Below are positions 43,845 through 55,859 of a stretch of DNA of 60,000 nucleotides, piece after piece. Under the pieces are notes generated by a model. That model was not told where the DNA came from, searched no databases, and worked only from the letters and a program-made list of their open reading frames with translations. A program made the translations under genes and the position numbers. This stretch comes from Bolinopsis microptera. Its lineage: Eukaryota > Ctenophora > Tentaculata > Lobata > Bolinopsidae. Where the stretch lies: contig NC_087073.1 in NCBI RefSeq assembly GCF_026151205.1, positions 21,914,270 through 21,974,269 on the forward strand, in the 5' to 3' direction. Position 1 is the first letter of the stretch. Every line of letters starts with the position of its first letter.

Positions 43845-45035
43845 TCAAACATTCAAATTATCAAATGGGAACAATAGGGTGTTAAAGGAATCACAAATTG
43901 CATTGCTTTTACTGCCGGCAGCGGGCCTCTGGGACGGTCTACCATACGAATCTTCAGGTCTGTGGAAAACCCCAAACCATGCATACTGTGCCTTCCCCCT
44001 CCAGTGGCGTAACGCTGCCTGTTGGCACCCCCCGCCGAAAAGGCGCCCCCATGTTGGCGCCCCCTCCCCTTTTGGTGCCCCTCCCTAAAATTGAACAAAT
44101 TAGATGATTTTAGAGGATACGCCGGTAAAATCTCTAAAAAAGTGTGTGTCTAGAGCAAAATGCGCAGTTTTGCTAGTACTTTAGTTAAGTTTTCGAAATT
44201 GTCCCACATTCAAACGACGATTTGGCGCCCCCCTAAGACGGCGCCCCCCTGCACAGCAGGGTCAGCGGGGCCCTTCATTACGCCACTGCCCCCCTCCCCC
44301 CAGCCCCCCTCCCCCCCCCCCCATGATATTCAACTAGAACAAGAAGGCAATATTAAGAAGGCAATCCCCCATTTTTAACTTACCTTGGCCATGCTTGCAG
44401 TATCTCTTCTTCTCTCCATATCTTGTTAGGTGTCTTTTGACTCACAAAGCTTGAAATAACTGAAGCTTGAGCACATTTCATAAGAAAACTGTTTTGCCGA
44501 GGCCTCCCTTGTCTAACGTTATTGTTACTCATGGTATCTAGTGCGTTTATCTTTCTTCCTGGTCTTCGTCGTCGCATACCTGATGGCTTCCCATTGCCAT
44601 AACTACGCTGATCTATTCCTTTCCCTCCTGTTAATTTTAGTTTTATTCATGATGTCAATCATAATAATGACATTAACTTTAATTTGTTCATTTTCGATTT
44701 ATTAAGGGGCTGTAGTTGTATGATATATTTCGAGGATTAGGAAAGATGGAATAGCAGGAATTGCATAAATATTAGTTTTTAAAACTGTAAGATTTTTTAG
44801 TGTTAGCTGTACTCTGTTCATCATAATTTTCAATACCTGGTGGTTTGGGAACCTTCTTTTGCATGAACGGAAGTCTATTTGGAATTCCAGTCCTGCGCTT
44901 GACCCGAGTGATATCTGATGCTGATGCACTCTTTGGTCTGCCCTCTCCTCCTGGCGCATGTACTATCCGCCGGATATCAGTCTGGTTTCCTCTGGCTTTG
45001 AAGCTCAGGGTGTGCCCACTCCATTTTCTTGGCAT
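43845..45035 (-). CDS. Small basic protein of unknown function, three exons
   Basis: Exons 45035-44837, 44579-44384 and 43959-43845 join in phase (1, then 2) with GT-AG borders to give 169 residues. It starts MPRKWSGHTLSFKARGNQ and is rich in Arg, Lys, Gly and Pro (GMRRRRPGRKINALD), without membrane segments or a signal peptide. No family is recognised. The first two exons are well supported by phase and composition. The last is weaker because its intron contains a MITE. Its ATG is about 250 bp from the oppositely oriented YIPF3 start, so the two may share a promoter region. Confidence 0.5.
44002..44288. mobile_element. hAT-like MITE with TIRs and 8-bp target duplication
   Basis: Begins cagtggcgtaac and ends cattacgccactg (inverted). 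It is flanked by tccccctc (43994-44001) and cccccctc (44289-44296), 7 of 8 matching. The interior has c-rich blocks such as ggcgcccccctaagacggcg and no ORF of its own. A related terminus is at 22275. Confidence 0.72.
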
Positions 45036-45283
45036 AACTATTGCAGATATGACAATTACATAGAGGAGACTATGTAGGCTACAACTAAACGAAGGAAACG
45101 TAAAAGTAACACTACTGATCAATTAACAGTATGACTATCTTTTCAGCTTACTTGATAGGCTTTCATAAGAAACTAGCTTGTTAGCTAGTCTATATCTAGG
45201 TTACACATTCCCCTATATATTATACTATTACAATAACATTACCAGTAGCATATTATGAGATAAGGTGACCCAGCTGATTGGAC

Positions 45284-46701
45284 ATGATTTCTGAAGATGA
45301 GTCTGTTGCCTTGGAGATGGGGGACTATTCTCCTCAATATGAAAAACAGGTTACTTGTCAGAGGGTTTATAAATATTGATAATTTTTTATGTAATGCATT
45401 ATTCACTTTCTTTTAGTCATACTGCCCATGTTAAGGTATACTCTTAATAAAATCAGTTGCAATATGAGCTAAGAATATTCTTATAAATTAACACTTTCTT
45501 AACTCATAAAGCCTGCTAATAATAATACCCTAACTATTACAGGGTCAAGATTCAGGCTTCGGTTTGACATCTGAAATGCATAGTCAGATTGCCGGGAAAA
45601 TGTTTGAACTCGGCACAACAAAAGCAAAGGAAGCATTCAGTCTGTACGGACGGATTGACATTTTGCGACCCTACTTTGATGTTGAACCTAGTCAGGTGCA
45701 GAAGAGGCTGATCAGTGCTCTGATACCAGAGAAGCTTACGGGCACTCCTCCTGTAATTGTCAGGTATATACTTTACCAGCTTCTCAACTTTGTAATTATC
45801 ACTCAGTTCCCACATATGTATAATGTATATGTATAATACTCTGACCCCTCACTTCCTAGTGAGCTGTATGGACCACTAATGGTGGTGTTAACTCTGATTG
45901 CTGTAATGTTGGCGGGTATGAAAGCTACTGGACAGACTGTACAGGAAGGTACTCTAATGGGGACTGCTATTGGGACCTGTTTTGGGTACTGGATAGGTGC
46001 TAGTATCTTCTTCTTTGGTTTGGCTTACTTCTGTGACACCAATCTCTCCCCTATCGAGGTAGAGGAATTTGTTGTTACACCTGTTCAGGTTCTAAATACG
46101 TTTTATAAAACTTGTGATAACTTAAACATGAACAATTAATTAACAGAATTTGATAAACAATGAATAAACAATAAATAAACAATAAATAAATAAACAATAA
46201 ATAAACAATAAATAAACAATAAATAAACAATAAATAAACAATAAATAAACAATAAATAAACAATAAATAAACAATAAATAAACAATAAATAAACAATAAA
46301 TAAAAAATAAATAATAAACAATAAATAATAAACAATAAACAATAAATAAACAATAAATAAACAATAAATAAAGATAGGAAGAATGACCCTGTGTAACACA
46401 CCAGGTGCTGTCACTGTGCGGATACGGGCTGTTTGGCACGCTACTTTGTATGGGTCTCTCAACCCTCCTCATTACCAGCGCCTCCAACTTATTCTTCTAC
46501 GCTACCTGGGGTGTACTCGGCGTGTCCTCTGCAGTGCGCATGGGTTATGTGTTCCTGGACCGTACAGCTGTTAGAAAACAAGGTCTGACTGTGGCTGTTG
46601 TAGTGGCTTCAGTTCACCTCCTCTTTATTCTTTACCTCAAGTTTGTGTATCACAAGACTTATGAGGCGGCTGCTAAAATAAATCCTATTCATGTCAGATG
46701 A
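45284..46701 (+). CDS. YIPF3: YIPF3, Golgi Yip1-domain membrane protein
   Basis: Exons 45284-45349, 45543-45763, 45860-46058, 46405-46701, all in phase, 260 residues. SLYGRIDILRPYFDVEPSQV and the EGTLMGTAIGTCFGYW segment match the family closely. Five hydrophobic membrane segments lie in exons 3 and 4, as in Yip1 proteins. Animal YIPF3 acts in Golgi structure and traffic together with YIPF4. It is shorter than human YIPF3 (350 aa), lacking the acidic N-terminus and the C-terminal tail. A possible acceptor (gacccag) lies 10 bp before the ATG. First gene of a run of seven on the + strand. Confidence 0.92.
46142..46376. repeat. 8-bp (aataaaca) microsatellite in YIPF3 intron
   Basis: About 28 copies of aataaaca with a few 4-bp slips, filling most of intron 3 just before the acceptor at 46404. 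It produces Tyr/Leu/Phe-rich open frames in all three minus frames, which are not genes. Confidence 0.95.
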
Positions 46702-47209
46702 AGGGTATCTGGGGTGTTTGCGTTTCAATCTGGAGGTAACTCAGTTTTTATTATTGTTTAACATGGTTTTCAACTAAAACAAATGTATATTTTCGGGAGT
46801 ATGACATTTATCTCAGTCTGAGTTTTGCAGATTCAAAATTGAAGAATTGAACTATGTTGCATCTTCTGCCGTGTCCATAGCTAATTATTATAAATCACAA
46901 ATTATTCTAGTTCAGTCTATTAAATCAGTTAGTGTAAGTAATATATAAGTAACTTTTGGTTTCCAGTTAATTTTTAGTTTTTTGATTTCGAATTTTTATC
47001 ACGACTGTTCAGTAACTATATAAAAATCTGCATGTTATTGTCAATGAAAAGTGTATTCTAAGTTTTGCTATTTCACTACACCAATTTGAGTTTTAGTCAA
47101 CAGTTCTCTAAAATCAGGGTCGAAGTTTTAAAGTTAAACCACATGTTAAAATGATGATGTTTCCAAATTGTTAAATATAATCCTTATGAAAACCAACTCG
47201 TCAGCATGA

Positions 47210-48904
47210 ATGGACAGAATGGCAGCAGGTTTGAACATACCCTCCCGGCAAGGTATCTCCCGCAACTTTGTGTTTGACGAGGACACACCCACCACTCACC
47301 TCAACTGCCATCCAGATACAAACCACCTGGCCACTAGTACCTGTCACAAATCATCTGAGAGTTTGCACTTGCTAGTTAACGAGACATCTCTAGCTTGTTA
47401 CAGGATTGAGGAACATATCCAGAAAACTATTCCTCATTTGAAGGTACACCTTGTAGTGCTGTTTAACAAGTAGTGTACACTACTACACACTTCATAATGG
47501 GTATAATACTCTCTGCAATTAGTACAGCATCTGATGAGGTTACTAATATTACACAGTAATAGCGTTAAATTACCTGTTACTCGTCACAACACTACCAGAT
47601 ACAACTTTGTAAAACTTATTTGGTGGTTAAATGTACTGCATTTTATGAGAACTGCAGTTTTGTAGTTTCAAATAACATGATTCCTTATGACAGTAGTTAA
47701 AATTATGATACCTATTTCTGTTACAGTCGATAAGTAGTGAGATATCAGGAGTGGAGAACAGGACGGAGGGGGCTGGGTACGATGTGGACTATACTACACA
47801 GTTCTTAGAGGATGTGGACGTCATACCTGAGCTTCAGAACATTCAGGTACACTAGAGCAAAAGTAGTTTCCAGAAAAACTTTGAAAATAATTTCGATTTA
47901 GAAAATTTTCACGGTCCGAGTTATTCTCGATAGGTGTACAAGGAAAGTGCCTCAATATATAAGTTACTCTCCTTGTTTCTATATAAACATAACTTTTATA
48001 ATAATTATAATTCTTACATATAATGTAGTAATAATTATAATAATTTTATATTATCACTAGAAGCCGCACAGACTTACTATCTACACACTTACCTGGGGAC
48101 CCCAGGCTATTATATTTATGTTCATAATCATATAGAGATTATCGAATAGAGATTCGGCGGAATGACAGGCTGAGCGACGCCCAGTAATCTACACACAAAC
48201 CAACTAGCAATTGTCATTACTCTAATCCTATGAACCAGTGTATCCCTAATTCATAATTCGTGTAACGATTAAAAAACTTAGGCTCTTGGGCTTCGTCAGA
48301 GTTTGTGGGCACTATACCGAAAAAACCAGCCACGTACCTCTTACCGTTTTCTAATTTGACAATGATTAATCGTAGGCATCACGAAGAAGAGTCTGTTTAG
48401 ATCTTAACACTACTAGCTGATCAGTACACACTAAAGATTATTAATATAGATCTTAGCTCTGCAAATACATTATCAATATCTTACGCCGCAAATTCATCGC
48501 GATTTTGCCTAGTTTGACTTGTCGCAGCGCCGTGATTTTTGGCCTATGCTAAATAATCGCGATTTTCTTTTGTCCTTGTTCAGGTACACTAGAGCTTCGG
48601 AACATTCAAGTACACTAGAGCCCCCCCCCCCCCCCCCCCCGGCCCCCAACCTCCTCTCTTTACCGGGCTACTGTAGTACAATGTTTTATTTTTAGTGTTT
48701 GTTTTTGTGGATTTTTTACCTTTAAAATATATTGTTTCATGTCTAATTAAACGTAATGACGTTAAAATAAAAATTTTTTTTAGTTTTTTATTGTTTAATT
48801 GATCAAGTTTAACTAATATCTCCGTTCAGGGGTGGCTAAAGAACGCCCTGATAAACGCCGGTAAGATTAAAGATCTCCACGAGAAGAAACTTCCACCAAT
48901 GTAG
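47210..48904 (+). CDS. BORCS8: BORC complex subunit 8 (BORCS8 / MEF2BNB)
   Basis: Exons 47210-47443, 47727-47846 and 48830-48904 are in phase; 142 residues. ESLHLLVNETSLACYRIEEH and the following IQKTIPHL align with the human ESVYVLANEPSVALYRLQEH region. GYDVDYTTQFLEDV and WLKNALINAGKIKDLHEKK continue the match. Known role: subunit of BORC, which couples lysosomes to ARL8 and kinesin. The N-terminal ~50 residues are not conserved. An earlier ATG at 47205 in another frame is five bases upstream. In mammals BORCS8 lies next to MEF2B; no MADS gene is seen here. Confidence 0.88.
48090..48187 (+). repeat. Interspersed repeat family C, copy 3
   Basis: tacctggggaccccaggcta, gttcataatcatatagagat, gattcggcggaatgacaggc and tgagcgacgcccagtaa. 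It lies in the second BORCS8 intron and is the most complete copy. Confidence 0.75.
48581..48641 (+). repeat. Displaced copy of BORCS8 exon-2 end and donor, plus poly-C
   Basis: caggtacactagagc repeats the donor at 47844-47858. It is followed by gagcttcggaacattcaagt acactagagc, which repeats the last 18 exon bases (gagcttcagaacattcag) with two changes, then about 20 C. It lies 740 bp downstream in the same intron. Confidence 0.8.
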
Positions 48905-49365
48905 TGTTACCATGGTTACCACCAATGTAACGAACTGTAGATATGTGTTACTAATGTTCACATTACAAATTCCTTTGGATCTGTTTTAAGATCGAGAAAT
49001 TAACTCTTCAACTTGAACTCAGTATACACTATAGAAAATCTATTAATAATTATTTACATTCAGTTTTGTTGTCCCGCTTTGCACATTATATGTATTAATT
49101 GAAGAATTAGACAACAACAATCATTAATTATATACATTATAATATACCTTCATAAATAGTGGTCTTATTATTTTTATTATAACAAGGAGAATAAGACACA
49201 AAAATGCTGGAAATGAAAATACATGTCTGCAGTTTGCGGCCAGTAATTAGTCGTTATATATATCTAGTAGGATATATTATATAATTACAGGCTTACAGCA
49301 CATGTAACGGTTGTTGATATAATAGCAGTAATAATATATAAAGTAATAACGTTTACAACATTGCA

Positions 49366-51773
49366 GGTCGTATGACCTTCATCAAATGAGATTATGTAAC
49401 AACCCTACCCTCCTCCCTACCCTCCTTCCTCTTGTTCAGTTAGTTAGATATCAGAGCTCAACCCAGCCTCTCAAACATTACAAAACAGCTGGCCACTATC
49501 TAGCAGCCCAGAGTAGATATCAGAGCTCAACCCAGCCTGTCAAACATTACAAAACAGCTGGCCACTATCTAGCAGCCCAGAGTAGATATCACAGCTCAAC
49601 CCAGCCTGTCAAACATTACAAAACAGCTGGCCACTTTCTAGCAGCCCAGAGTAGATATCACAGCTCAACCCAGCCTCTCAAATATTACAAAACAGCTGGC
49701 CACTATCTAGCAGCCCAGAGTAGATATCAGAGCTCAACCCAGCCTCTCAAACATTACAAAACAGCTGGCCACTATCTAGCAGCCCAGAGTAGATATCACA
49801 GCTCAACCCAGCCTCTCAAACATTACAAAACAGCTGGCCACTATCTAGCAGCCCAGAGTAGATATCAGAGCTCAACCCAGCCTCTCAAACATTACAAAAC
49901 AGCTGGCCACTTTCTAGCAGCCCAGAGTAGATATCACAGCTCAACCCAGCCTCTCAAACATTACAAAACAGCTGGCCACTTTCTAGCAGCCCAGAGTAGA
50001 TATCAGAGCTCAACCCAGCCTCTCAAACATTACAAAACAGCTGGCCACTATCTAGCAGCCCAGAGTAGATATCACAGCTCAACCCAGCCTCATTACAAAA
50101 CAGCTGGCCACTATCTAGCAGCCCAGAGTAGATATCAGAGCTCAACCCAGCCTCTCAAACATTACAAAACAGCTGGCCACTATCTAGCAGCCCAGAGTAG
50201 ATATCAGAGCTCAACCCAGCCTCATTACAAAACAGCTGGCCACTATCTAGCAGCCCAGAGTAGATATCACAGCTCAACCCAGCCTCTCAAACATTACAAA
50301 ACAGCTGGCCACTATCTAGCAGCCCAGAGTAGATATCAGAGCTCAACCCAGCCTCATTACAAAACAGCTGGCCACTATCTAGCAGCCCAGAGTAGATATC
50401 AGAGCTCAACCCAGCCTCATTACAAAACAGCTGGCCACTATCTAGCAGCCCAGAGTAGATATCAGAGCTCAACCCAGCCTCATTACAAAACAGCTGGCCA
50501 CTATCTAGCAGCCCAGAGTAGATATCACAGCTCAACCCAGCCTCTCAAACATTACAAAACAGCTGGCCACTATCTAGCAGCCCAGAGTAGATATCACAGC
50601 TCAACCCAGCCTCTCAAACATTACAAAACAGCTGGCCACTATCTAGCAGCCCAGAGTAGATATCAGAGCTCAACCCAGCCTCATTACAAAACAGCTGGCC
50701 ACTATCTAGCAGCCCAGAGTAGATATCAGAGCTCAACCCAGCCTCTCAAACATTACAAAACAGCTGGCCACTATCTAGCAGCCCAGAGTAGATATCACAG
50801 CTCAACCCAGCCTCATTACAAAACAGCTGGCCACTATCTAGCAGCCCAGAGTAAATGCCACTACACAGAGAGAGTTAAAATTCTCCCAACCCTGCTACCT
50901 CTAGCTCACTCTGTTCACAGTCACGTGATACAGGCAGATGGTATGTGCTCCTCTTGCAACAAGAACTTCTACAACATGGGGAGCATCACTCCGGGGTTAC
51001 TGAGGCGCTTTATTGAGTATCAGCTAGATAACCCTGAACATACAGCACGAGGGTTCGGCTTCTTGAAGACACTTCCTCTGAGTCAGATCAGGGATTTGTT
51101 AAGAAAACAGTTACTAGTTGTGGAGAGGTTAGTCAACACAATCCCTCACTCAGAACACGTGATAGCGGTTGAAGATAGTGCTAATATCAATAATGGGACC
51201 GAGGTTGAAATGGAGTGGTGTTATCAGAACAGAGATAAGATACTGCAGGTAACTGAGTTTATAGCCCCTCACATCTTCAGTGTCAAAGCTTACCACGCAG
51301 CTTCTAATAAAACGTACGCTGTGAAGTGTAAATACTTCTACAAAGGATTAGATGATCTGCATTGTATTTACCTAGCACTACTTCTCCCTCACATGCCACG
51401 TGTTTTCTCGCGCGACACATTCACCAACTACATTGCACGTGCTAAAGAATATGAAGCAGCCTCTGGAGAGAAAGGTTTCGGTGATAATTTTCAAAAAATG
51501 CTTTCGAATGTGACAAGTCCGAGGATTCCGAGTGGAGGAAGGGACGGTTTCTATTTGTCGTCTTCTTGTTACACGTCACACAGTGCAGAACTGACGTCAC
51601 ACAGTGGAGCACTGACGTCACACAGTGGAGCACTGACGTCACACAGTGGAGCACTGACGTCACACAGTGGAGCACTGACGTCACACAGTGGAGCACTGAC
51701 GTCACATCACGTGATTGATAATGGTAGTTCTTATTGTATAACTTCCTCTAAACTGGATAAACTCTTAGTTTGA
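49366..51773 (+). CDS. Unknown protein with 21-copy internal repeat
   Basis: One open frame from ATG 49386 to 51773 (795 residues); an acceptor (cattgcag) ends at 49365, so the exon may begin there. Residues 21-489 are 21 nearly identical repeats (unit RYQSSTQPLKHYKTAGHY followed by LAAQS): fourteen of 23 residues and seven of 21 lacking LK, none breaking the frame. Similar LPTLLPL segments lie just before and after the array. The unique part (about 490-735: CSSCNKNFY, LRRFIEYQLDNPEHTARGF, RKQLLVVERLVNTIPHSEH, LALLLPHMPRVFSRDTF) looks like a folded alpha-helical protein, but no family is recognised. The C-terminus has six TSHSGAL-type repeats. Between BORCS8 and MBTPS1, same strand. Confidence 0.6.
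49446..50852 (+). repeat. 69/63-bp coding minisatellite
   Basis: 21 units (14 of 69 bp, 7 of 63 bp). Differences are almost only q/h (cag/cac), y/f (tat/ttt), l/v and the 6-bp ctcaaa deletion. No unit carries an ag|gt, unlike the intron arrays nearby. Confidence 0.95.
51580..51707 (+). repeat. 21-bp coding repeat with a CRE-like tgacgtca in each unit
   Basis: Six copies of ctgacgtcacacagtggagc a, encoding TSHSGAL, near the C-terminus of the unknown protein. Length is a multiple of three. Reverse-strand frames are shadows. Confidence 0.92.
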
Positions 51774-52167
51774 TCAGCTACTGTTGAATTTATTTATTTT
51801 CAAAGATTTTAAAATATAGTAGTATATATATATTATATAATGGTATATAGTAGTTATTATATACTAAACTAACCAGTCCCTCAATCAATTATGATTATTT
51901 CTACCATTATTTTGCAGTGTTACCATGGTTACAAGGGTAATTGTAAACGATTTGGTAAATTAGAGGTCAATTGTAATGATTGTAAATTTTTGATCTTTGA
52001 TATTTATTAGCGTGCTTATTTCAATAACAGTTAGAATAGTACAAACTACCCCAATTAATTTATATAAATACATGTAACTTATGAAGATGCTTAGTTATTT
52101 CTTCATATCAATACAAGTACTAACCACTACTTAATCTATAGGTAAACTGAGCCCAACATGTTGCACG

Positions 52168-55052
52168 ATGTTCCTGTTGTCTCTACTTCTAATCTCCATC
52201 TCTCCTGTACAATGTGACGAGCAGCTCATAGTCACATTTACCCGCTACTTGTCCCGTCTAGAGCGCAAACAAGTGCTGCGCACATGTCTTTCTAACGACT
52301 TTGATTGGTACACAATACCTAAAGCTCGTCACGTGGAACAGTTCAGCAGTGACTTTAGTGTTATCTACGTGGGACATGATCTGGGGTATGTGAGGCCGAG
52401 CTTAATCGAGCACAATCTAGTAAAGGGTGTTTTTCATGACAAGATTATTCAGACGACTCTGAAAGCGGAACCACAACATTACAACACATCAAACAACGCA
52501 CCCGGTCAGAGGTCATCTTCTTATTTAGACTATTTCAGAAGGAAAATACTGAGTGTCAGTTCTCGGAGTGTTGCCTCCCTAGTTCACGCACCTGCATTGT
52601 GGCGGCGTGGTTACCGCGGGGCAGGTGTGCGAGTAGCAGTACTGGACACAGGCCTCAACAAACTGCACCCCCACTTCAGCAATATTGGAGACACTATTGA
52701 CTTTACAGATGAGAACGAGCCTAATGATAAGGTTATAGGACACGGCACCTTTGTAGCAGGAGTTATCGCAAGTTCTAGAGACTGTCTGGGTATTGCTCCC
52801 GACACTCTTATTTACTCTCTTAAAGTTTTCAACTCTCAACAGATATCTCACACTTCCTGGTTCCTGGACGCCTTTAATTACGTTGTCAGCTCTAAAATAG
52901 ATATTATCAACCTTAGTATTGGGGGCCCGGACTTCCAGGACTCTATCTTCATCAACAAAGTCATGGAACTCACGTCGAAGGGGATTATCTTCGTATCAGC
53001 AATGGGAAATGACGGCCCCCTCTACGGAACACTGAACAATCCAGCAGATCAGCTAGATGTCATAGGAGTGGGCGGTCTGAACTATGACGATGAGATTGCG
53101 GAGTTCTCGTCACGTGGTATGACGTTGTGGGAGCTACCTGAGGGAGTGGTCGTGTTAAACCTGACATTGTTACATATGGTACAGCTATTAGGGGCTCTAA
53201 TATTAAGGGCTCCTGTAGGTACCTAACTGGTACTAGTGTCAGTTCTCCTGTAGTTACTGGTGCTGTCTCTCTACTCACTGAGATTATGAAGAAGAATGAG
53301 AGATTGTCCCGGCTTCTGTCTCCTGCAAGTATAAAACAAGTTCTCATGGCATCAGCAGACAGGTTACCTGGGATTAGTATGTACGAGCAAGGCAGCGGTA
53401 AAATGAACCTGCCGCGCGCGTATGAGTTGTTACAAGGATATGTTCCTCAGATTACACTGAGTCCCGGTAAGATAGACTGGACGGACTGCCCTTATATGTG
53501 GCCTATCTGTTCTCAACCTCTCTACTACACTGCCATGCCTATCACTGTTAACATGACCATTATCAATGGTATGGGAGTGCTGGGCTCCATAACCAGCCCT
53601 CCCACCTGGCACCCCAACACAGAGACTAGTGGGAACATTCTCCAGTTATCATTCCGTTACAGCCCCACTCTGTGGCCCTGGACTGGTTACCTAGCTATTA
53701 CACTGTCAGTAGCTGAGTCTGGAGCTGGGTTTGCAGGTACAGTAGAAGGGTATGTACTTCTCACAGTCACATCTCCTGCAACAAGTGAAGATATCAGCGA
53801 CCAGACCTCCACCCTTCACATCCCTGTTAAAGTAAACATTATACCCACCCCGCCCAGGAAGAAGAGGATATTGTGGGATCATTTCCACTCTATTGGATAC
53901 CCAGTAGGCCCATTCCCTAGAGACAACCTCAAACTTCACACTTCCCCTCTTGATTGGAATGGAGACCACATTCATACTAACTTCAACGGTGTTTACAAGC
54001 ATCTCCGTAGTAAGGGATACTTTGTAGAGATATTATCATCTCATTTTGGGTGTTTTGACGCACTAAACTACGGCTACCTGTTCCTTGTGGATTCAGAAGA
54101 TGCATTCTTTGAGAGTGAGATAACGAAGCTTAACGAGGATGTAACTGCTAAAGGACTGAACTTGTTGGTGTTCGCTGATTGGTATAACGGACCACTAATA
54201 AAGCACATAAAGTTCTATGACGAGAACACGAAGCAGTGGGTAGTGTTGCAGGGTGGTGGGGCTAATATCCCCGCACTTAACAAACTGCTCGCTGCGTGGG
54301 GTGTGGTGCTCAGTGACAAGGTCTGGTACGGCAAGTTCTCTATTGGTCCGCATGCTATGGACTACGCGTCCGGCACCAGCCTATTATCCTTCCCTACAGA
54401 GGGTAAAGTGTTCACTGCAACTCTATCAGACGAAGCTACAGAGATGATACATAACAAGGATGTAAGTGTAAGTGATGTGCCCATATTTGGACTACACCAC
54501 GGTGATAGCGGCTCCGTTGCAGTGTACGGAGATTCCTCCTGTATTGATAACGCAGGACACGTGACCAACTGTTATTGGTTTGTAGAGGAAGTGTTAAATA
54601 TGATAGAGAAGAGATCCTACACCTTCTCCCCTGGTATTGACGAGTCTCTCTCCGCCTGGCTGCAGACTACTTTCCGTACTCCCAAACTCGCTTCAACTCC
54701 GCTGTTTCACCAGTTTTCCCGTGTTATGACACAAGTGGACGGAATCCTTGTGTTCAGAGATCAGAAAATGTGTCCAGTGTACCCAGCAGTAGAGTCACGT
54801 GACTATAACGACACATACCCTATAGGACAGCTCAACAGTAAGCTATTATCCATTAACTTAGATAACCAGCCAGTAGACTTTGTATTGATGGAGGAGACTG
54901 AGGACGAGAACAGCATCAAACTGTTTTATATCCTGGGATTTATCACATTCCTAATGGTTTTAGTGGTCTGTGCATTCCTTTACTTCATGTTCTCATTCTT
55001 CCACAAAAAACGGATTATTTTATACCGCGTACGAACTCGTCGACGCGTGTGA
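52168..55052 (+). CDS. MBTPS1: Membrane-bound site-1 protease (S1P / SKI-1), single exon, with a one-base frameshift
   Basis: Signal peptide MFLLSLLLISISPVQC, then a prodomain with a likely self-processing site RKIL (125-128, fitting the S1P consensus R-X-hydrophobic-L), then the subtilase domain. VAVLDTGL (Asp160), GHGTFVAGVIAS (His192), LNLSIGGPDF-type and SAMGNDGPLYGTLNNPADQ are all present. The frame then shifts by one base at about 53140-53144 in a short G run, right after SSRGMTLWELPEG. The homologous sequence continues in the next frame, with the catalytic serine in GTSVSSPVV (53235-53237), and runs to 55052 through PYMWPICSQPLYY and DWNGDHIHTNF. A membrane anchor (about 54918-55000) and a basic tail end the protein. 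In animals it cleaves SREBP and ATF6 in the Golgi. The shift is a sequencing error or a real null allele. Human MBTPS1 has many introns; this copy has none. Confidence 0.93.
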
Positions 55053-55541
55053 CTTTGAACTTTGTTTTATGACAAATATTATTGGGTAATATTAATATGA
55101 ACCTTTTAAATACTCTAATAATATGACGCTTTTAAGGTATTTTGTATTTTGGAAAAATTTTTTTTTTTTGGAAAAGAATTTTACATATTTTCCGGTTTAT
55201 TTTGGAAAATCTTAAAGGTATTCGGGGAATTTGTACTTTGAAAATTTCGTACTAGTATTTTTACACTGACTTATTACATAGATTTATTTCACTTACGCCC
55301 ACACATTGCATCAATTTAAATTATTGCTAATCAACATAATTTTATGTTACTATCCCTGGGGCCTTTTTTGAAGTTACCAAACACACAGATTTAAAATAAC
55401 TTTTTACAATTGCATTGGGACTTTTATTTTTGTTTCTAGTTCTGATGAATACAGTAAATCAATCAAAAACATATTTCCTCTTTTTCATCACCCCCCTAAT
55501 AGTAGTGATAAAAATACTAATAATTAATGGTAGCCCAGGTT

Positions 55542-55859
55542 ATGTCCACGATTATAGTAGCAGGCACGCTATTAATCAATGCTGGGGCCGTACTGAACTT
55601 CAAGCTGTCTGCAGATAAAGAGGACACATTTGGAGAGGAGGTGTGTTGTTAAATTTTAAACTTTATAATTTGTCACTTTTAAATACATCTTGACTGATAT
55701 TCATAAACTCCAATGAGTATAATATTCTACTGATTTCAGACGATTACAACAGGAGACAAGATTAGAGAGAGTCTGCAAAATGTGAGACAGTACAGGATTT
55801 TCATAGGAATCTGGAACATTCTCGTCATGTTCAGCATGGTCTTATTCTTTAGCGGATGA
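55542..55859 (+). CDS. SMIM7: Small integral membrane protein 7
   Basis: Two exons, 55542-55640 and 55740-55859, phase 0, 72 residues. GTLLINAGAVLNFKLSADKE and FGEE match the conserved N-terminus. STGD/TTGDKIRE and FRIFIALWNI/YRIFIGIWNILVMF match the rest. Two hydrophobic segments. Function is unknown in the literature I can recall. An acceptor (gcccag) ends three bases before the ATG. Confidence 0.9.

Noticed and set aside
43780-44378. Plus-strand ORFs across the hAT-like MITE
   Set aside because: They cross the element ends and low-complexity C-runs, with no splice or homology support.
46075-46487. Tyr/Leu/Phe-rich minus-strand ORFs resembling membrane proteins
   Set aside because: They are the aataaaca microsatellite read in three frames.
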